64,000 nt of DNA from Asterionellopsis glacialis (GCA_014885115.2 WKLE02000418.1:1-64000), one strand, 5' to 3'. Positions 20,918-33,689 are shown, numbered from the stretch's first letter. Made by a program: numbers and translations. The notes: generated from the letters alone by a model not told the origin.

Positions 20918-22043
20918 ATGGGGAGACTGTCTCGCGATAAACGCGATGTGTTTTACAGAAGAGCGAAAGAAACGGGATACCGTGCTAGATCAGCCTTCAA
21001 GCTGCTACAAATTGATGCAGAATTTGATTTGTTTGGAATGAAACAGGATGGTCTCAAGGTCGAACGAGCTGTAGACTTGTGTGCGGCACCGGGAAGTTGG
21101 TCACAAGTACTGAGTGATCGATTATTGAATCAAGAGCAAGAATCGACAGCCACACTCCAAACAAAGAATATCAATTCAGATGAAAGTACTACCCATTCAG
21201 TAGAGGATCATGGACCCAAAATTGTAGCTGTAGACCTTCAACCTATGGCACCACTACCTGGCGTACATTGTATCCAGGGTGACATTACATCCTTAGACAC
21301 TGCGAAATCAATCATTCAACATTTTGAGGGGGAAAGAGCTGAGCTTGTAGTTTGTGATGGTGCTCCAGATGTGACAGGTACGTTCCTTTTACAGAATGGA
21401 ATTAAACTATGGTTTATCATGCAAATACCTCTAATCCACAAACGTTACTTTAATTTTACTTGTGACCCTGAAACTTGGGATGAAAGGTTTGCATGATATT
21501 GATGAATATATTCAAGGACAATTGCTATTAAGTGCGGTAAACATTACGACTCATGTGCTGTCACCAGGAGGTTCATTTGTTGCGAAGATTTTTCGTGGAA
21601 GAGATGTAGGATTACTATATGCTCAACTTCGATTACTTTTTTCACGTGTGAGTGTTGCCAAGCCAACTAGTTCTCGTAATTCATCCATTGAAGCGTTTGT
21701 TGTTTGTCAAGGCTTTTATGGAGAACCTTACCTAAATCTACCCTTAGAGGGCGGATTTGATATTGATGCAAACGAAAACATGAGGGGCGCTGGTTGTCTT
21801 CCGACAAATTCAATGCATCCTTCAATTGTACCATTTGTAGCGTGCGGGGACTTGTCTGGGTTTGAAGCACCGGAACTAGGAGTATTAGATGCTGATAAGA
21901 GTTACCCTATCCATGATTCGTCAACAAATAAGGCAGGCCAATCAAGTTCAAGTACTTACATTGCTCCGTTGGCTCCTCCAATTCGACCACCTTACGAAAC
22001 TAGTATTGCAAAAGAAAAGGAAGACAAAGCAAAGCGTTCATGA
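20918..22043 (+). CDS. TRM7: TRM7/FTSJ1-type tRNA 2'-O-methyltransferase
   Basis: Two exons, 20918-21377 and 21487-22043, with a 109-base GTACGT-AG intron; 338 aa. The start is the ATG opening [18 protein letters not shown], which matches the family N-terminus. Key blocks are the catalytic Lys in [13 protein letters not shown]-binding [37 protein letters not shown] (catalytic Asp) joined by splicing to [14 protein letters not shown], and the catalytic Lys in [11 protein letters not shown]. This is the K-D-K-E set of RrmJ/FtsJ enzymes. TRM7 methylates the ribose of residues 32 and 34 in the anticodon loop of tRNA-Phe, Trp and Leu with partner proteins. Residues 230 onward (Ser/Pro-rich) are a poorly conserved tail. 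SPB1-type rRNA enzymes are longer, so tRNA is favoured. Confidence 0.9.
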
Positions 22044-22202
22044 CCATGGTTTCTGTCAAATCAGGGGTACGTAAACCAGCTCCTTTAGTTAATGTACGAG
22101 CGCTATTGCAGTTCTATAGCACGGTTTAGGTTGTCAAGACCGTTTTTATTTGTAACCTTTGCTGTTTTGAATTCATGCGCAAGAAGAACGCGTCCATTTT
22201 GC

Positions 22203-22634
22203 CCTTGAACGCCATGTCTTAACTTGTTGAGACCAGTTGGCGTGCAAGCTTTACACTCGGATCCACATTTACTTGTATAAAATTAGAGGTTTGATCAGAT
22301 CTCACCTTTAAATGTTTTTCGTTACGTGCACTATAGGTACATGCTGAATACTAGTTATGCCGGACTTATTCTTCTGAAAAATAGATAGTCCCGGCACCAC
22401 TAGTAGATTGTAAGCATTCACAAACTCGACGATACGAATCAGGGCGTTCACAGGAACAAGAAACCATGTTATTGCAATTCATATTCTAATTAAAGTTGCA
22501 CCCCCTCTACTCTACTCAAGCGCTGAACTGAAATATTGTTTTCACTGGCTGTGTTCTCATTCGAATTCTGAAGACAAACAAGACCTGTCAATTTGCTATG
22601 TCAGTGACCTAAATAGCGTAATCTTTCTAGCGAC
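22203..22634. repeat. Left copy of a long direct repeat (about 0.4 kb)
   Basis: Nearly identical to 35055-35441 in the same orientation, beginning ccttgaacRccatgtcttaac and ending taatctttctagYgac. The left copy carries about 45 extra bases after the sequence ggatccacattta. Its right end overlaps the last codons of the DUF4116 pseudogene, and the right copy overlaps the kinesin stop codon. It could be an LTR or another terminal sequence of a mobile element, or a segmental duplication of gene 3' flanks. The two copies bracket about 12.4 kb. Confidence 0.85.
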
Positions 22635-23537
22635 GAGGCAAATTGAGTTGCACTTCCATCGCTCTTTACTGCTGTAAGTAATACCTGCTCCTCCGCCTTG
22701 AATTTGTCACAAACATATCCAAGTGCACTTCCGTAGCTCTCCACAGCTTAAAGCACTACATCCCTATTTGCTTTTAGTTCATTAGAGACAAATTGAATTG
22801 CCCTGTATGGCTCGAAGTACCACTTCTTTATCTGCGCGAAGATCATTAGAAACACGGTCAAGATTGTAACTCTGATTTTTCACTACAATAAGTACTAACT
22901 CTTTGTCTGCTTCAAGCACGTCCGAAGCCCGTTGAAGATCTGCAATATTCAAGGGCATCTCCATCATTCTCTACAGTTGCAAGAACTACAATTTTGTCTC
23001 GTAGAAGCTCATCAGATACATGACGAAGTGCATATCTACAATTTCTAAAAGCCACAAGTACTACATCTCTATCTGCTCTAATTTCACCTGAAGCATATTC
23101 AAGGGTATATCCGCGATTCTCTATTGCTGCAGGCACTACATCTTTGTCTCGTCCAACCCCATCAGATGCATATTGAAAGGCATCCCCGCCATTCTCTACA
23201 GACGCAAGCAGTACATCTTTGTCTCGTCGAAGCTCATAATATGCATGACAAAGTGCCTTTCCATTATTTCTCAAAGCCACAAGTACTACATCTGTGCCTA
23301 CTTTCATTTCATCTGAAGCATATTCAAAGGCGTCTGCTCATTCTCTACAGCTGTAAGCACTACATCTTTGTCTTGTAGAAGCTCACCAGATACATGACGA
23401 AGTGTATGCGGATTTCCAGTCATCTTACACGCAGCGCGAATGATGGAGTAGGGTCCTACCGTATTTCTGCCATTACAGATTTGGTTTACATACAGATTGC
23501 TGAGTATTTTGGGGGAGGTTGCGACACCGAGATACAC
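22601..23537 (-). pseudogene. Broken DUF4116 repeat protein gene
   Basis: In three frames on the minus strand I read about ten tandem copies of a 25-residue unit of the form (ALxYASDELRADKDVVLxAVxNNG), which is the DUF4116 repeat. Examples are YALRHVSDELLRDKIVVLAT and YTLEYASGEIRADRDVVLVA. Frame changes occur near 23310 and 22930, and an in-frame TAA lies near 22749 within a unit that otherwise fits. No ATG is found before the first unit; the frame opens with GTG. It ends in a TGA at 22601-22603. Function of DUF4116 is unknown; the repeats are common in large arrays in protists and giant viruses. It lies 63 bases past the stop of the CHAT gene on the same strand. Confidence 0.85.
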
Positions 23538-23600
23538 AATCCCTCACTCAAAATCACTTCCTAAATGGTGGCATCTATGGCATATCTGTATCGAATGCTC

Positions 23601-26332
23601 TTATGCCACGTCCTCAAAAACATCTAGCTCTTCCATAACTTGTTCCAAGATATCGCATTCAACTTTTGAAAATGCACAAATAGTTATCTGTTTCAATTCT
23701 TTGTAACCTTTAAAATTTTTTATTGCTTCGACAGCAATACGCAAGGTCCGATTCAAATCTCCACCGGACCTATTTCCTGCAGAAATTAGACTAAATCCAA
23801 CTAAATGATTTAGATGGATGGAACAAAAGATTCACATATAATTTAGCTTCAAGAAAATTTGGCCTATGAAAATGAAAAGCAAATAAAAAAGGAGATTACA
23901 GACGTACCTGCCTCCAACTTATGTTCCTTAGCCCGCTCGAGGCTTGCGTAGTAAGCGCCACGAAGCTTCTCATCTTTTCGTAGTTTTTCTCCCTCACTTT
24001 CACTTTCTCTGTTATAGTAGGTGGGTCCTACCGCAAAGATAATGTAGGGAGCTTTGATGCTGCCGTATGACTTGGTATCAGAACCTATGATTACCGCATC
24101 TCCAGTACTGCAACGTGCCGTCCCCCATTCTGTTTTCACTCCTGTGATTTTCGAAACATCATTTTTCAATTCATTGCCACCAGCTGTCTCTACGGCCATA
24201 TTGACTCCACCGCAAAGTGGGTGGCATGATTCATTTGTTGCGCAGACAATTCCAACACTTTTCGAAGATTCATATGAAAAGTCTACGATTGAGGCACCTC
24301 TTGATATCTTCAAAGAAAATGAGGAGTTGTTCGAGCTGGCGGGGTCATTTTTTGTTCTTTCACTAGGATTTGTCAACATGTCAGGTGTGGTGAACTGCTT
24401 AGAGCCTCCACTGGAATGAGATTTGATAATTTTCTTAAGCCTTTTTATTTCCATCTTTAGCATTTTGATTTCTCGGTCTTTTTCATCTCCCGGTTGATTT
24501 GGATTTTCTGTTACTACCATTGCTCGATTCACATCCATTTCTTTCTTTATACGAGCTTTTATCTCTGCGGCTTCTGCATATTGATCGCTTTCATAAAATT
24601 CGTTATACTTTTTTTCAAGATCTGATTGGTATGGAAGTTTTTCGCGGAACTTCTTCAATTCTTCCAAGAGCTCTGCTAGATCTGTAGCCTTCAGGAATTG
24701 GCCTTCCACGGCGCATGTGTTTTTGTCCTCTTCTATCTTCCCGATTTCTAGCTCGAGATGGTGGCGGGTGTCGATACGTCTGCTGACTTCAGGTTTTTCT
24801 TCGATGGTGATGAGTGCTTGGAATTCTTCTTTTTTTATGCTCCGTGCCTTTTTATGTATATCTACTGGAATGCCATTTCCAACAGTGCACCAAATTTTTT
24901 TACTTCTTTCAGACATGAACTCCCTCTCTCCTTGTGGGTCAATATCCTGAACTATTATTCCCCATCCTTTCCGCATTTCAAGTTCTGATGCTCGTGTCTT
25001 TGAAATTATCCTCGTAAACAATCGTGCAGAATGTTTGAGATCCAAAGGAGGGAGTACAACGTTTTCGTAGTTTTGAACCTGCTCAAGCACGAGCAATTTT
25101 GAGGGAGGACAAATAGTCATGACTTTCACATCCTTCGTTTGTTCAAATATGTTTCCAACAATTTGTTCTAACTTCTTGATAGCATCCAAATTTAAATTTC
25201 TGGCGTCAATAACCAGCAAAGCCCGTTGTTTGTCTAGCGCTTTTGAGACCTTGTTACAATACTCAACTAAAGCATACTCTGCAGCATTCTCCGTGACAAC
25301 TTGAAAGAGCTTCGGAAATTCGCTATAGGGCGTGCCGTTGTACTGAGCACCATTTTGCCTGTCGTCAAGCCAAATTATAGGTTTTATGAGGAACTGACGA
25401 GGTCGTTCATATATGTACTTACAGACAGCTTTGGCAAAGCTAGACTTCCCTATCCCACGCGGTCCAGTAATCTGGACAAATCGAGTTGTCCTGATTTTAA
25501 AAGCTTTGACCATCTCTTCTTGCCTCCCCCAGAAAATATCTGGTGGCTCATAAGGGAGTTTCAAAGAATCAATCTTGGGGCGTTTAATAGAACTTTTTTG
25601 GAAAAATATATCGACATTGTGGTAGTCTTCTCCTTTCTCCTTTGGGTCAGGTAAAAGAATTATTTTTTTAAGTTCAGATTTGCTGATGTATTGAAAATTG
25701 ACTTCCCGTGCAGCATTGAAAGACTTGAGAAGACTGTAACCACAAGCAAGACCATGATAGAAATTTCTTGCAAACTCAACCACGGCTTTATCGTTTAAGT
25801 TATTATTTTTTTTGCAACAAAGAACATGAGGAACACCAGCTGCAAGAATTTCTCTGCCCATATCTTCAGAGTCGCACATGGACAAAAATACAACCTTGAC
25901 CATGCCTTTATGATTCTGGAAAAGTTTAGTCATGTCACTGCCGAATACGTGGTGTCGGATCCCATCACCTTGCTCACTTTCAAAACAAGCAAATGATCCA
26001 TATTTCTTATTAAATCCACCATGAGCTGAAATCTGTACAACAGAATTTTGACCGTATCTTAGAATATAGCTCATATCAGACATGCTGCAACCAGAAAAGT
26101 CTAATTCGATGTCATTATCAGAGCGATCGATTACCTCCTGTACAGCATCAGTCAAGAGATCTTTTTCCCACTCCAAGTCGGGAGCATCTTGTGGTCTTAT
26201 AACGCCCGATCTATCAATATAAGCAACTGGCTTTGCTTGGCATACTGTAATACGTCCAAACTTTTCCTTTCCCATCGTAGTTAGTAGAGTTCGAGGCGTG
26301 TTTGTGGTTTTTATGTCAAATAGGTGGATCAT
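23601..26332 (-). CDS. CHAT protease-STAND NTPase-macrodomain protein (NLR-like)
   Basis: Exon 1 is 26332-23908 and exon 2 is 23800-23601, with a 107-base GTACGT-TTTAG intron; 874 aa (855 if Met20, MGKEKFG, is the start). Residues about 30-215 resemble a CHAT caspase-like domain: QISAHGGF with candidate catalytic His104, VVFLSMCDSE with candidate Cys153, and ARNFYHGLACGYSLLKSF. Residues 265-500 are a P-loop STAND/NB-ARC-like NTPase with Walker A GPRGIGKSS (290-298), Walker-B-like ALLVID (371-376) and a VGNGIPVDI block like GLPL. Residues 510-640 are charged coiled coil. From about 676 to 874 there is a macrodomain: IVCATNESCHPLCGGVNMAV, GDAVIIG, YIIFAVGP, and after splicing VGFSLISAGNRSGGDL, which fits the ADP-ribose-binding loops. 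The intron is needed to complete this fold. Protease, NTPase switch and ADP-ribose reader in one chain suggest a cell-death or immune sensor. Domain calls are firm; function is inferred. Confidence 0.85.
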
Positions 26333-26640
26333 TCGAGCCTGCTATGTACCAGTACCAGTTCGATCTGCTGCTGACTATCGCGGATAAAAGTTTTTTTTTC
26401 AGCATATTTCTCGCACGCATCTATCGTACCAGGTACAGCAGCCTCAGTCGTGGATCCGGAGACTCTGGTATGTCTACGTGCGTAGGACCTAAATAAGTTG
26501 AGTCTGTCCTTCTTTCTGGCTAACCAAAAGATGCAAATCGCCACTCGAAAAATCGCGAACGTCGAGGAACTATTGAATCCGGTGGACGTGTATTGATTGT
26601 AAGCCTCACCCACTCAGCAGTTGGTGAACCATGGTATCGA
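26333..26640. other. Upstream region of the CHAT gene
   Basis: Short region with normal CpG content, containing one GTACCAGGTAC palindrome at 26426-26436. It ends where the CpG-depleted island begins (about 26640). It presumably holds the CHAT gene promoter. Confidence 0.4.
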
Positions 26641-28098
26641 ATGATTCCTAATTATTTTGGTGGAGATATGGGGATCTTTTTTCAATCTATTCATCAAACA
26701 TTTGTACAACCATTTTTACAATTTAATCATCAGAGATTCTTTAAGATGGTTCATATAACACTAAGACTAGCACCAACGTTCCTTCTGGAAACAGATCACC
26801 AATGTAGAAAGATTAAGTAAGGCTTTAAATGAAGAACAAGAAGAAGTCACCACTACCAGCTCTAGACTCTCATATCCTCATGAGAACCATCATGTCTGTC
26901 ATGGTCTCCCCTTGATGATTATGGTCTTGAGGCCTGTCATCAAGGAGACGAAGCAAAAGCAAACTAATACTCAGATGAACCAGAAGACACACGAAAGGCA
27001 TTTTATAGGTAAGAAAGTTGTTGGCCATTGAGTGTTACTTCTTCATTAACAAAACTTATCCCCTCCCGTGACATTTTTAAGTATTCTATCATGATCATGC
27101 TTGTTACTAGTGAATACTCTTGTGCACATGAACTCAAAGAAGCACAGGCTGTCATCCGTCCAGATGGGATTATTGGAAGTAATTTTGTTGCATCCCTTCA
27201 CACAAATGACAATGGGATGCAAAATTTCTCTGGACTGTGCAATTATCTGGAAGAAGTTTGGAAAACTATTACCTCTAGATTTCTGATTCTACCTGGCTCT
27301 ATATTCTTATAAAATATTTTGTCTCACTTCAACTAGTATGATCGGACCATTTTGGTCTTATAATCCTGAACATCAGAGGATCAACCATTTATTGTCAACA
27401 ATTAGGATTGCAATTGAGTACTTGTTTGCTCATCACAAAAATGTGCTCAGATTGTTTCTAATTGAAATCACTACATGTATATGTGAAGGACAAGGAGTAA
27501 CAGCTGCATGACTTTTGTTTGTTGTTTCGTTTTTTATTTTGAACTGCCACACTTGCCTTCACAACAATATGGCTGATACAACAAGAGTTGCTGGACATGG
27601 TGATAATGTGGAACAGGAAGACAAAGCAACAGAAGAAACATTTCACTAACATCATAGTAATCTCCTTCATAAGTATTTCAATTGCCTTCATATATTAATA
27701 CATATTGTTGTGGCTGAAATGAAACTCTTCCTGCTGATGTACCAGACATTGTAGTACCTCCTTCTGACTAATACCAATATGGTAATAATGGTAATAATTT
27801 AAAAAAATAGTAGAAGGAGACTAGTAATCAAGATGAAGCTTTTCATTACAAAAAGTCATTTCAAACTTATTTGGAAATGTTGCACAAGATACATGTGAAT
27901 CAAAATTAGATTGTTCCCATCTACCACAAGTCTGTTGTCATTGTGGTTTCATGAAGAAATGTTGTTCATCAGGGAAGCATATACCAGTCACATCATTGGT
28001 TGGTGTCATCAGTCAATCCTATTAATGTTCGAGTGATACAGGCAATATTATGATTTATAATGAACAAGATTATTTAGATGATAGTACATTAAAGATAC

Positions 28099-28616
28099 AA
28101 GAAGATGATTTAGAAGAAAGCATATCCAATATATGATCCAAATTAGGGTATGATGAATATGCTGTCACATTGTTGGTATTAACAACAGATGAAGAAGTGC
28201 AACAAACAAATTATGAACAACATCATGTCAATGCAACTACTGATAGATTGAGTTCTTAGCCATTATATTCACATGATGCACAAGGTACAATTCTAGAACC
28301 AAGGTTACCTATACCTGATTTATATGTCTTGGGGGATATGATGATTGATGTCCCCTATGTCATGCATTGTTGTCAGGAAGATATCATAGACACTACACCT
28401 CAAGAACGACAAGAACAAATAGTAGTTGAGACATATGTATCAGGTGCCATGACAACTATTGAGGATCCTGTTGTGCTTATCCATATGTTACTTATTCATG
28501 GAGTGTTACATTTAGTGGGGTACAATCATATTGAAGATGATGATTTTGAATCAATGCTGACACAGGAAGAAGAATTATTACACAAATTACAACTTGGTCA
28601 TCCTACTACCAAATAA
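28099..28616 (+). pseudogene. YbeY-like endoribonuclease pseudogene
   Basis: In one frame (28149-28616 and upstream) I read YDEYAVTLLVLTTDEEVQQ, then TDRLSS-stop-P in place of the family TDVLSFP block, then [12 protein letters not shown], and finally the metal-binding region [11 protein letters not shown] followed by [14 protein letters not shown]. This order is that of YbeY, the zinc-dependent rRNA maturation factor of bacteria and organelles. The frame has a TGA near 28133 and a TAG near 28257, and no convincing 5' end. The metal-binding histidines are still recognisable. The gene is in a CpG-depleted island, and at least one stop could come from CGA by deamination. I judge it a dead copy. 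A functional YbeY should exist elsewhere in the genome. Confidence 0.8.
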
Positions 28617-30464
28617 TACAATACAGAACAAGAACAAAAGCCAAGTAATATCAACATGTATATCTATATACATATACATATCTATTTCTTTTTTCCCAAT
28701 GTGTCTGGACAACTCTATACTTGTGTGGAGGATCAATCTTTTTACCAAGAGACAACTACATGTATTCAAAAGAGTCATACAATTTTGAACTGTACAAAAG
28801 TTTAAAAAAATGCTAGGTATAAGAAGAGGAAGAATTAGGATAAATTTGTACTACTACTTTCTTTTCTTCTTGACTTACAATACCCAACATTTGGAGATAT
28901 TCTAAGATCCAATATGCATATTGTCAATAGGAATCCATTTGAATAAAATTATCATGATAATCTTGATCATCATGTTGTTCTACTTCTTTTTGTTATTTAT
29001 GATGGTGTTGCTCCTCTTTCTTATTTGTTTCATTGTTATTCCTACTCAAAGAGGGATGTGATTTAGATGTATATATAATCTATAAAGTAATTGTTCAAGA
29101 GAGCTTCTAATCATGTGTTGCTTCTTGAGTATTCAATTGCTGTTGATTGATAATGCTAGAAAGATTGCTGTTAATGCTATTTAATGATCTCATTGTTTTT
29201 ATTCAATGATACTTCAACATCATCAGCTAGAGGATGTACACACATCCTTCTTCTACCTCCTCTTCTTGTTCTTGGAGTAGGGGTGGTTGCAGTGGATCTT
29301 AAAACATTTGTTGTTGAAGATGCCAAACCACAGGAGTATCAGTAGTACCAGTACTGTACAATAATACATATCTTGGCCAACAATAATGACCATGTGGATC
29401 ACAACTGTAGCAGGAAAGTACAAGTAATGTATTTTTACAGTAGGCAACCATGTGGATGACATGAAACATGGAAAGTACAAATAAAATTAATTATGGATTA
29501 TGGCCAAAATTTCAAAATTAGAAAATTCATATTAAAGAGTTATGTAAATAGTATAAGGCATGTTGTGGAAGCCTCTGGGCAATCAACCATGTTTGACAAC
29601 TTTGAGAGTGGGAAGTACCAATCCACTATATGGGATTGTAGCCCTTCTGTGTTGGGAATGTTTGATGTACTTTGGTGGTGGTGTGGACAAGCAATACAAG
29701 GCAAATACAATAGTTGTTACCATCATCACAAACCCAGTGAATGCAAAGGGGAAGCATTCAAAAAGAAGGAGAAAACTTAAATGACAAATTAAAGGATGAA
29801 AAGCTGGTGAAACTCTATCCAAATCTTTTTAAGCCATTCAAACTCATGACCAGATAATGGTAGCAACTATGAATGAAACAAACTGCAATGGTAGTACCCA
29901 AAACAAGGGACCAAAATATAAACAAACAAGTTAACCAATTGGTTTAATAACTTTCACATGCACCTCAATGAAAACATCAAAGAGTGATTTTAGAGGTCAA
30001 AACCTCACTCCTTTGATGGCACTTAGTGCTGTACTTGCCATGCAAGCAGAAGGAATGGAGTTAGGAGACAATGGGTGTCACAGAAACCAAAGTATCCATG
30101 ATATTATACACTAACCATAATATTATACTTTTTTTGCCATAAAATGCATTTAATTATACAACTTTCTCCATTAAATCCCCATCTAATTAATGGTTTCTGT
30201 TTTTGCCCCTTTTTCACATGCCAGCCTCCCCCTCTTGAAAAAAGTCAATCTCCATCCTGATTTTTTGTCTCACTTCTCATTATTTTTCTGGTTTTAATAC
30301 TTAACTATTATAAGTGATAAAATTTTCTCTTGCAATAGCTGTGATAAAGATTAAATACCTCTCTACCCTGCAAAATTTGCTCTCTAAAACCACTACAGCA
30401 GTCAGTCATCATGCTGCACAAAAATCATCTTTGTAATTTTATTGTTTTTATTCTGTGTTGCTGA

Positions 30465-30734
30465 TTGAGACATTTATTTTTTTACTGTTCTACACCCACA
30501 ATACCTCATTCTTGTTGCCACTCTACCATACCAACCTCATTTGCTAGAAATCATGAACATTGTTGCTACTGTGATCAAAGCTTTTCTAACAAGAAAGTGA
30601 ATCTTGAATGGCACTTGCAACACTATTATCATGGAAAAAGAGGTTCTTTAGACAATGTCCAAGTTGACAATGATGATCTGTCACTGTCTAATGATGGGAT
30701 TCCCAAAAGTATACTCAAGTCAATATCACAATGA
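30465..30734 (+). pseudogene. Zinc-finger-like fragment
   Basis: An 89-residue frame with the segment HCCYCDQSFSNKKVNLEWHL resembling a C2H2 finger (Cys-x2-Cys, then His-x4-His). It stops soon after and the following frames do not continue it convincingly. It lies in the CpG-poor island and is probably a transposon-derived relic. Identification rests on one finger only. Confidence 0.3.
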
Positions 30735-31331
30735 TAGTAATTTGGGACAGTCCATTGACGGCAAAGGAAAAAGTCATAGTAAAGTCATTTTGGAGCACCA
30801 GTGGGCTTGGTTCTCATGATCAGGAACAAAACCAACTTCAAGCTCCTGAATATGATAGTGATTACTGTATAAACCATTACACAGAAGAATTAGTGAAAGT
30901 GATGAAGAATCTCACAAGTCTTCTATCCATAGTTCATATTATGCCTCTCATGATCATGTTCCTCATGCAAATCCATTGCAGGTTTTGAGTAGGTATCAGA
31001 CACTGAAGAACAACATGACTCTGATAATGATTCAAATGAGCCTTGTGGAGGCTCATCTTTTACATCTCATTATACAATACTCCATTCAATGGTGTACAAT
31101 GGTTGATTGGCATTAATGAATATTATCATAGGACCACAGGAACTGATGACAGATTGATCATAAGATGTCATCTGCACTTCACAGATAAGCATAAGAAGCA
31201 ATATTAGTGAAACCGTTTATCTGACTTTAAAGTGAGAGTCAATTTCAGACAACTATATTTGCATGACAGTTGTTTGGTTGAAGCAAAAGGCACAAGATGG
31301 TCTACTCTAACAGCTAACAGCACATGATGAG

Positions 31332-31450
31332 GATTGTTTGGTTTTAAGTGCAAACCCTCTGTCTGCACTAGGGTGTTTGGATTTTAGTGCAAGACCTCTA
31401 AATCCACTAGGTTCATTTGATTTAAGTGCAAGACCTCTAATTACACTGCA
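31332..31450. repeat. Three-copy tandem repeat of about 40 bases
   Basis: Three imperfect copies of a unit like ttgatttTAGTGCAAGACCTCTaaatcCACTagg start near 31332, 31374 and 31412. Copies 2 and 3 share gtgcaagacctctaa exactly. I see no coding sequence in it. Confidence 0.7.
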
Positions 31451-31624
31451 TTAAAAATAGCACCAATTGAGAATTAATGAAGCAACTATAGCCATGGCAC
31501 TCTTCATAGGAGGCATTATGGCAAGCACACTTTCATCAGGGTTCTCTAGTTAAATGCCTGGTTATAATAGGTCCACACCACCAGTTGGTTGTATCTTTTA
31601 GTATTTTTTTCTATATGATGATTT

Positions 31625-31905
31625 TGGTTGTCATATTTGGCACATGCTCAATTTAGTACTTGAACCGACTGTCCTAAAAATTTGGAGATCCTGTAGCACT
31701 GGGTACCATCATTCCAAGCTCTGATATTATTGATACTTAACATTCTAAAAATTGCTGAATTTTTCTACCTCAATATTTTGTTTTATTTATGGTTGTTTGT
31801 CATGATGCTGGTTGCCATATTTGACACGTGCTCAATTTAGCACTTGAACTGACTGTCCTCACAATTTGGAGATCCCATGGCACTGGTTGCCATTGTTCCA
31901 AGCTC
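31625..31905. repeat. Tandem duplication of a 97-base sequence
   Basis: 31625-31721 and 31810-31905 are about 80% alike and lie 185 bases apart (tggttgYcatatttgRcac and atttggagatccYRtRgcact). At two sites one copy has CG where the other has CA or TG, consistent with CpG deamination after the duplication. Confidence 0.75.
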
Positions 31906-33689
31906 ACAAATCTTGTTATCAGAAATATGAAGTTCCAGCCACTTTGGGTCTTATTATAGGATGACAGATAAATTGGTGTTACAATACTCCATGCTATGGG
32001 AATTTCCTTGTTGCAACTTGTGGTAACAAAGAATAATAAGTTATTAGGCTGATTCATTTTTTTCAGTAACAGGTATCTTTCTAGCATAGTATCCAGTACA
32101 GATCCTACTATAAAATTGCAGTCAAAGTCGTCTACATCGAAATATATAAAAAGTGTACAAAGAAATTCAATAAATGTTTGAAAAGGGGGTATAATACAAT
32201 TTGCATATATTTAAATGCAACAGTGCCTTTAATTATTACCATTGTATGAAATAAATGCAGTTTTACATTTTATTAATGGACATAATTACAAAATGTAAAA
32301 ATAGAAGCTCTTATAATTGTCTAATTGTGAATGCTAAGCATGGTTTAAAAAAATTAGTTACTAGGGAGTAGTCATCTAGCAAGTACTTGATCACACAAGT
32401 TTAACTTGTATAATTAATATTGAAAGTCAATCAATAGTGAGATATATTGTCTTTAAAATTCATGAATTCAAAAAAAGAGCCCTAAATACAAATTGTAAAG
32501 CATTGTAGTGACAGGTAAATTCAGAAGCAACAAAGAAGTGCTGCAAGTGCAATAGAAAACTAAGCATGCCAAAGTGCTAGTTGGGGAGGGGGGGCTACAC
32601 AAAAATGTGAGGAACACCAAGAAGTCCAAAAGGGACACACATGAGAGACAACTGTATCATCAACAACAATTACAAGAACAAGAAGAGTATCATTTCCATC
32701 AACTACTGGTAGTGAAGCCAATACCAACAGCTTTAATTCACATATGACCTTCTTTGCTTTTGCCATTGTGTATGTATATCACCTGGAAATAGTTAACAAG
32801 TAGCAGGGTCTCTCTTATGTGCTTTTGCTTGTTGTCAAGAATGAACATAGAAATAATGGACAAGTACTTGGGAGTCTTGCATGATTTGCAAAAATTCAAA
32901 ACTAGAGTAAGTATATACTACTTTCAAAAAGGGCCTACTATTGTCTGTCTCATTTTATTGTATTGTCAGTAAGAACCTTCTAAGGATGACTAATTCATCA
33001 AACTTTGATTCCACCTTTCCTTCTTAACAGTGACACTTGTGTAATAAAGTACTGATAGAAAGCTTTGCTACCAAAGATGCTGTTTTCTATACACATAATA
33101 CTGTATGATAATATTTGGGAGGAAGATGTAGAAAAGAGGAAAATAAACACACTAGTTTGATTACAGTTGAGAGCAAAAGATATAAGTTTAAGGTCTACAG
33201 ACAAATCACCCAATCTCCTCCTAGTAGCAGTCATGGCAATGATTCATCACCACATCTAGTAGAGGAGGAACCAGGTAATGTATGGCTTACACCAGTCAAC
33301 ATCAACTTGGGCATTAATGGTATACATCTGATCAAAGTCCATGTGACTTGCCAACCTTCATCAAAGATGAAGAAGATGACCAATAACCAACCAACAAATC
33401 TGCAGAACTTATGCATTACCATCACAAATATACACACATACAATTCTTCAAATTACAGAAAATGGCAGAGTAAACTAGTTCCAAAATTAGGTAAACTACT
33501 CCAGTACTGGAGTGTGACAATTTTAGTACAATTAATCAAAGCTAGTAATTTTACTAGCATTTTTTAAAAAAATTTCTGGTGCAAGCTACTGACTTGCATC
33601 AAAGAAAACTTGTACCACAATTGTTTTACCCCCCCTCCCCAACATGGGATATGGGTATATTCTCTGTAATCCTGAATTAGAATTTATTT

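Noticed and set aside
29253..29822. Frames of 75-95 residues in the second island
   Set aside because: No recognised family, and the DNA is CpG-depleted with frequent stops around.
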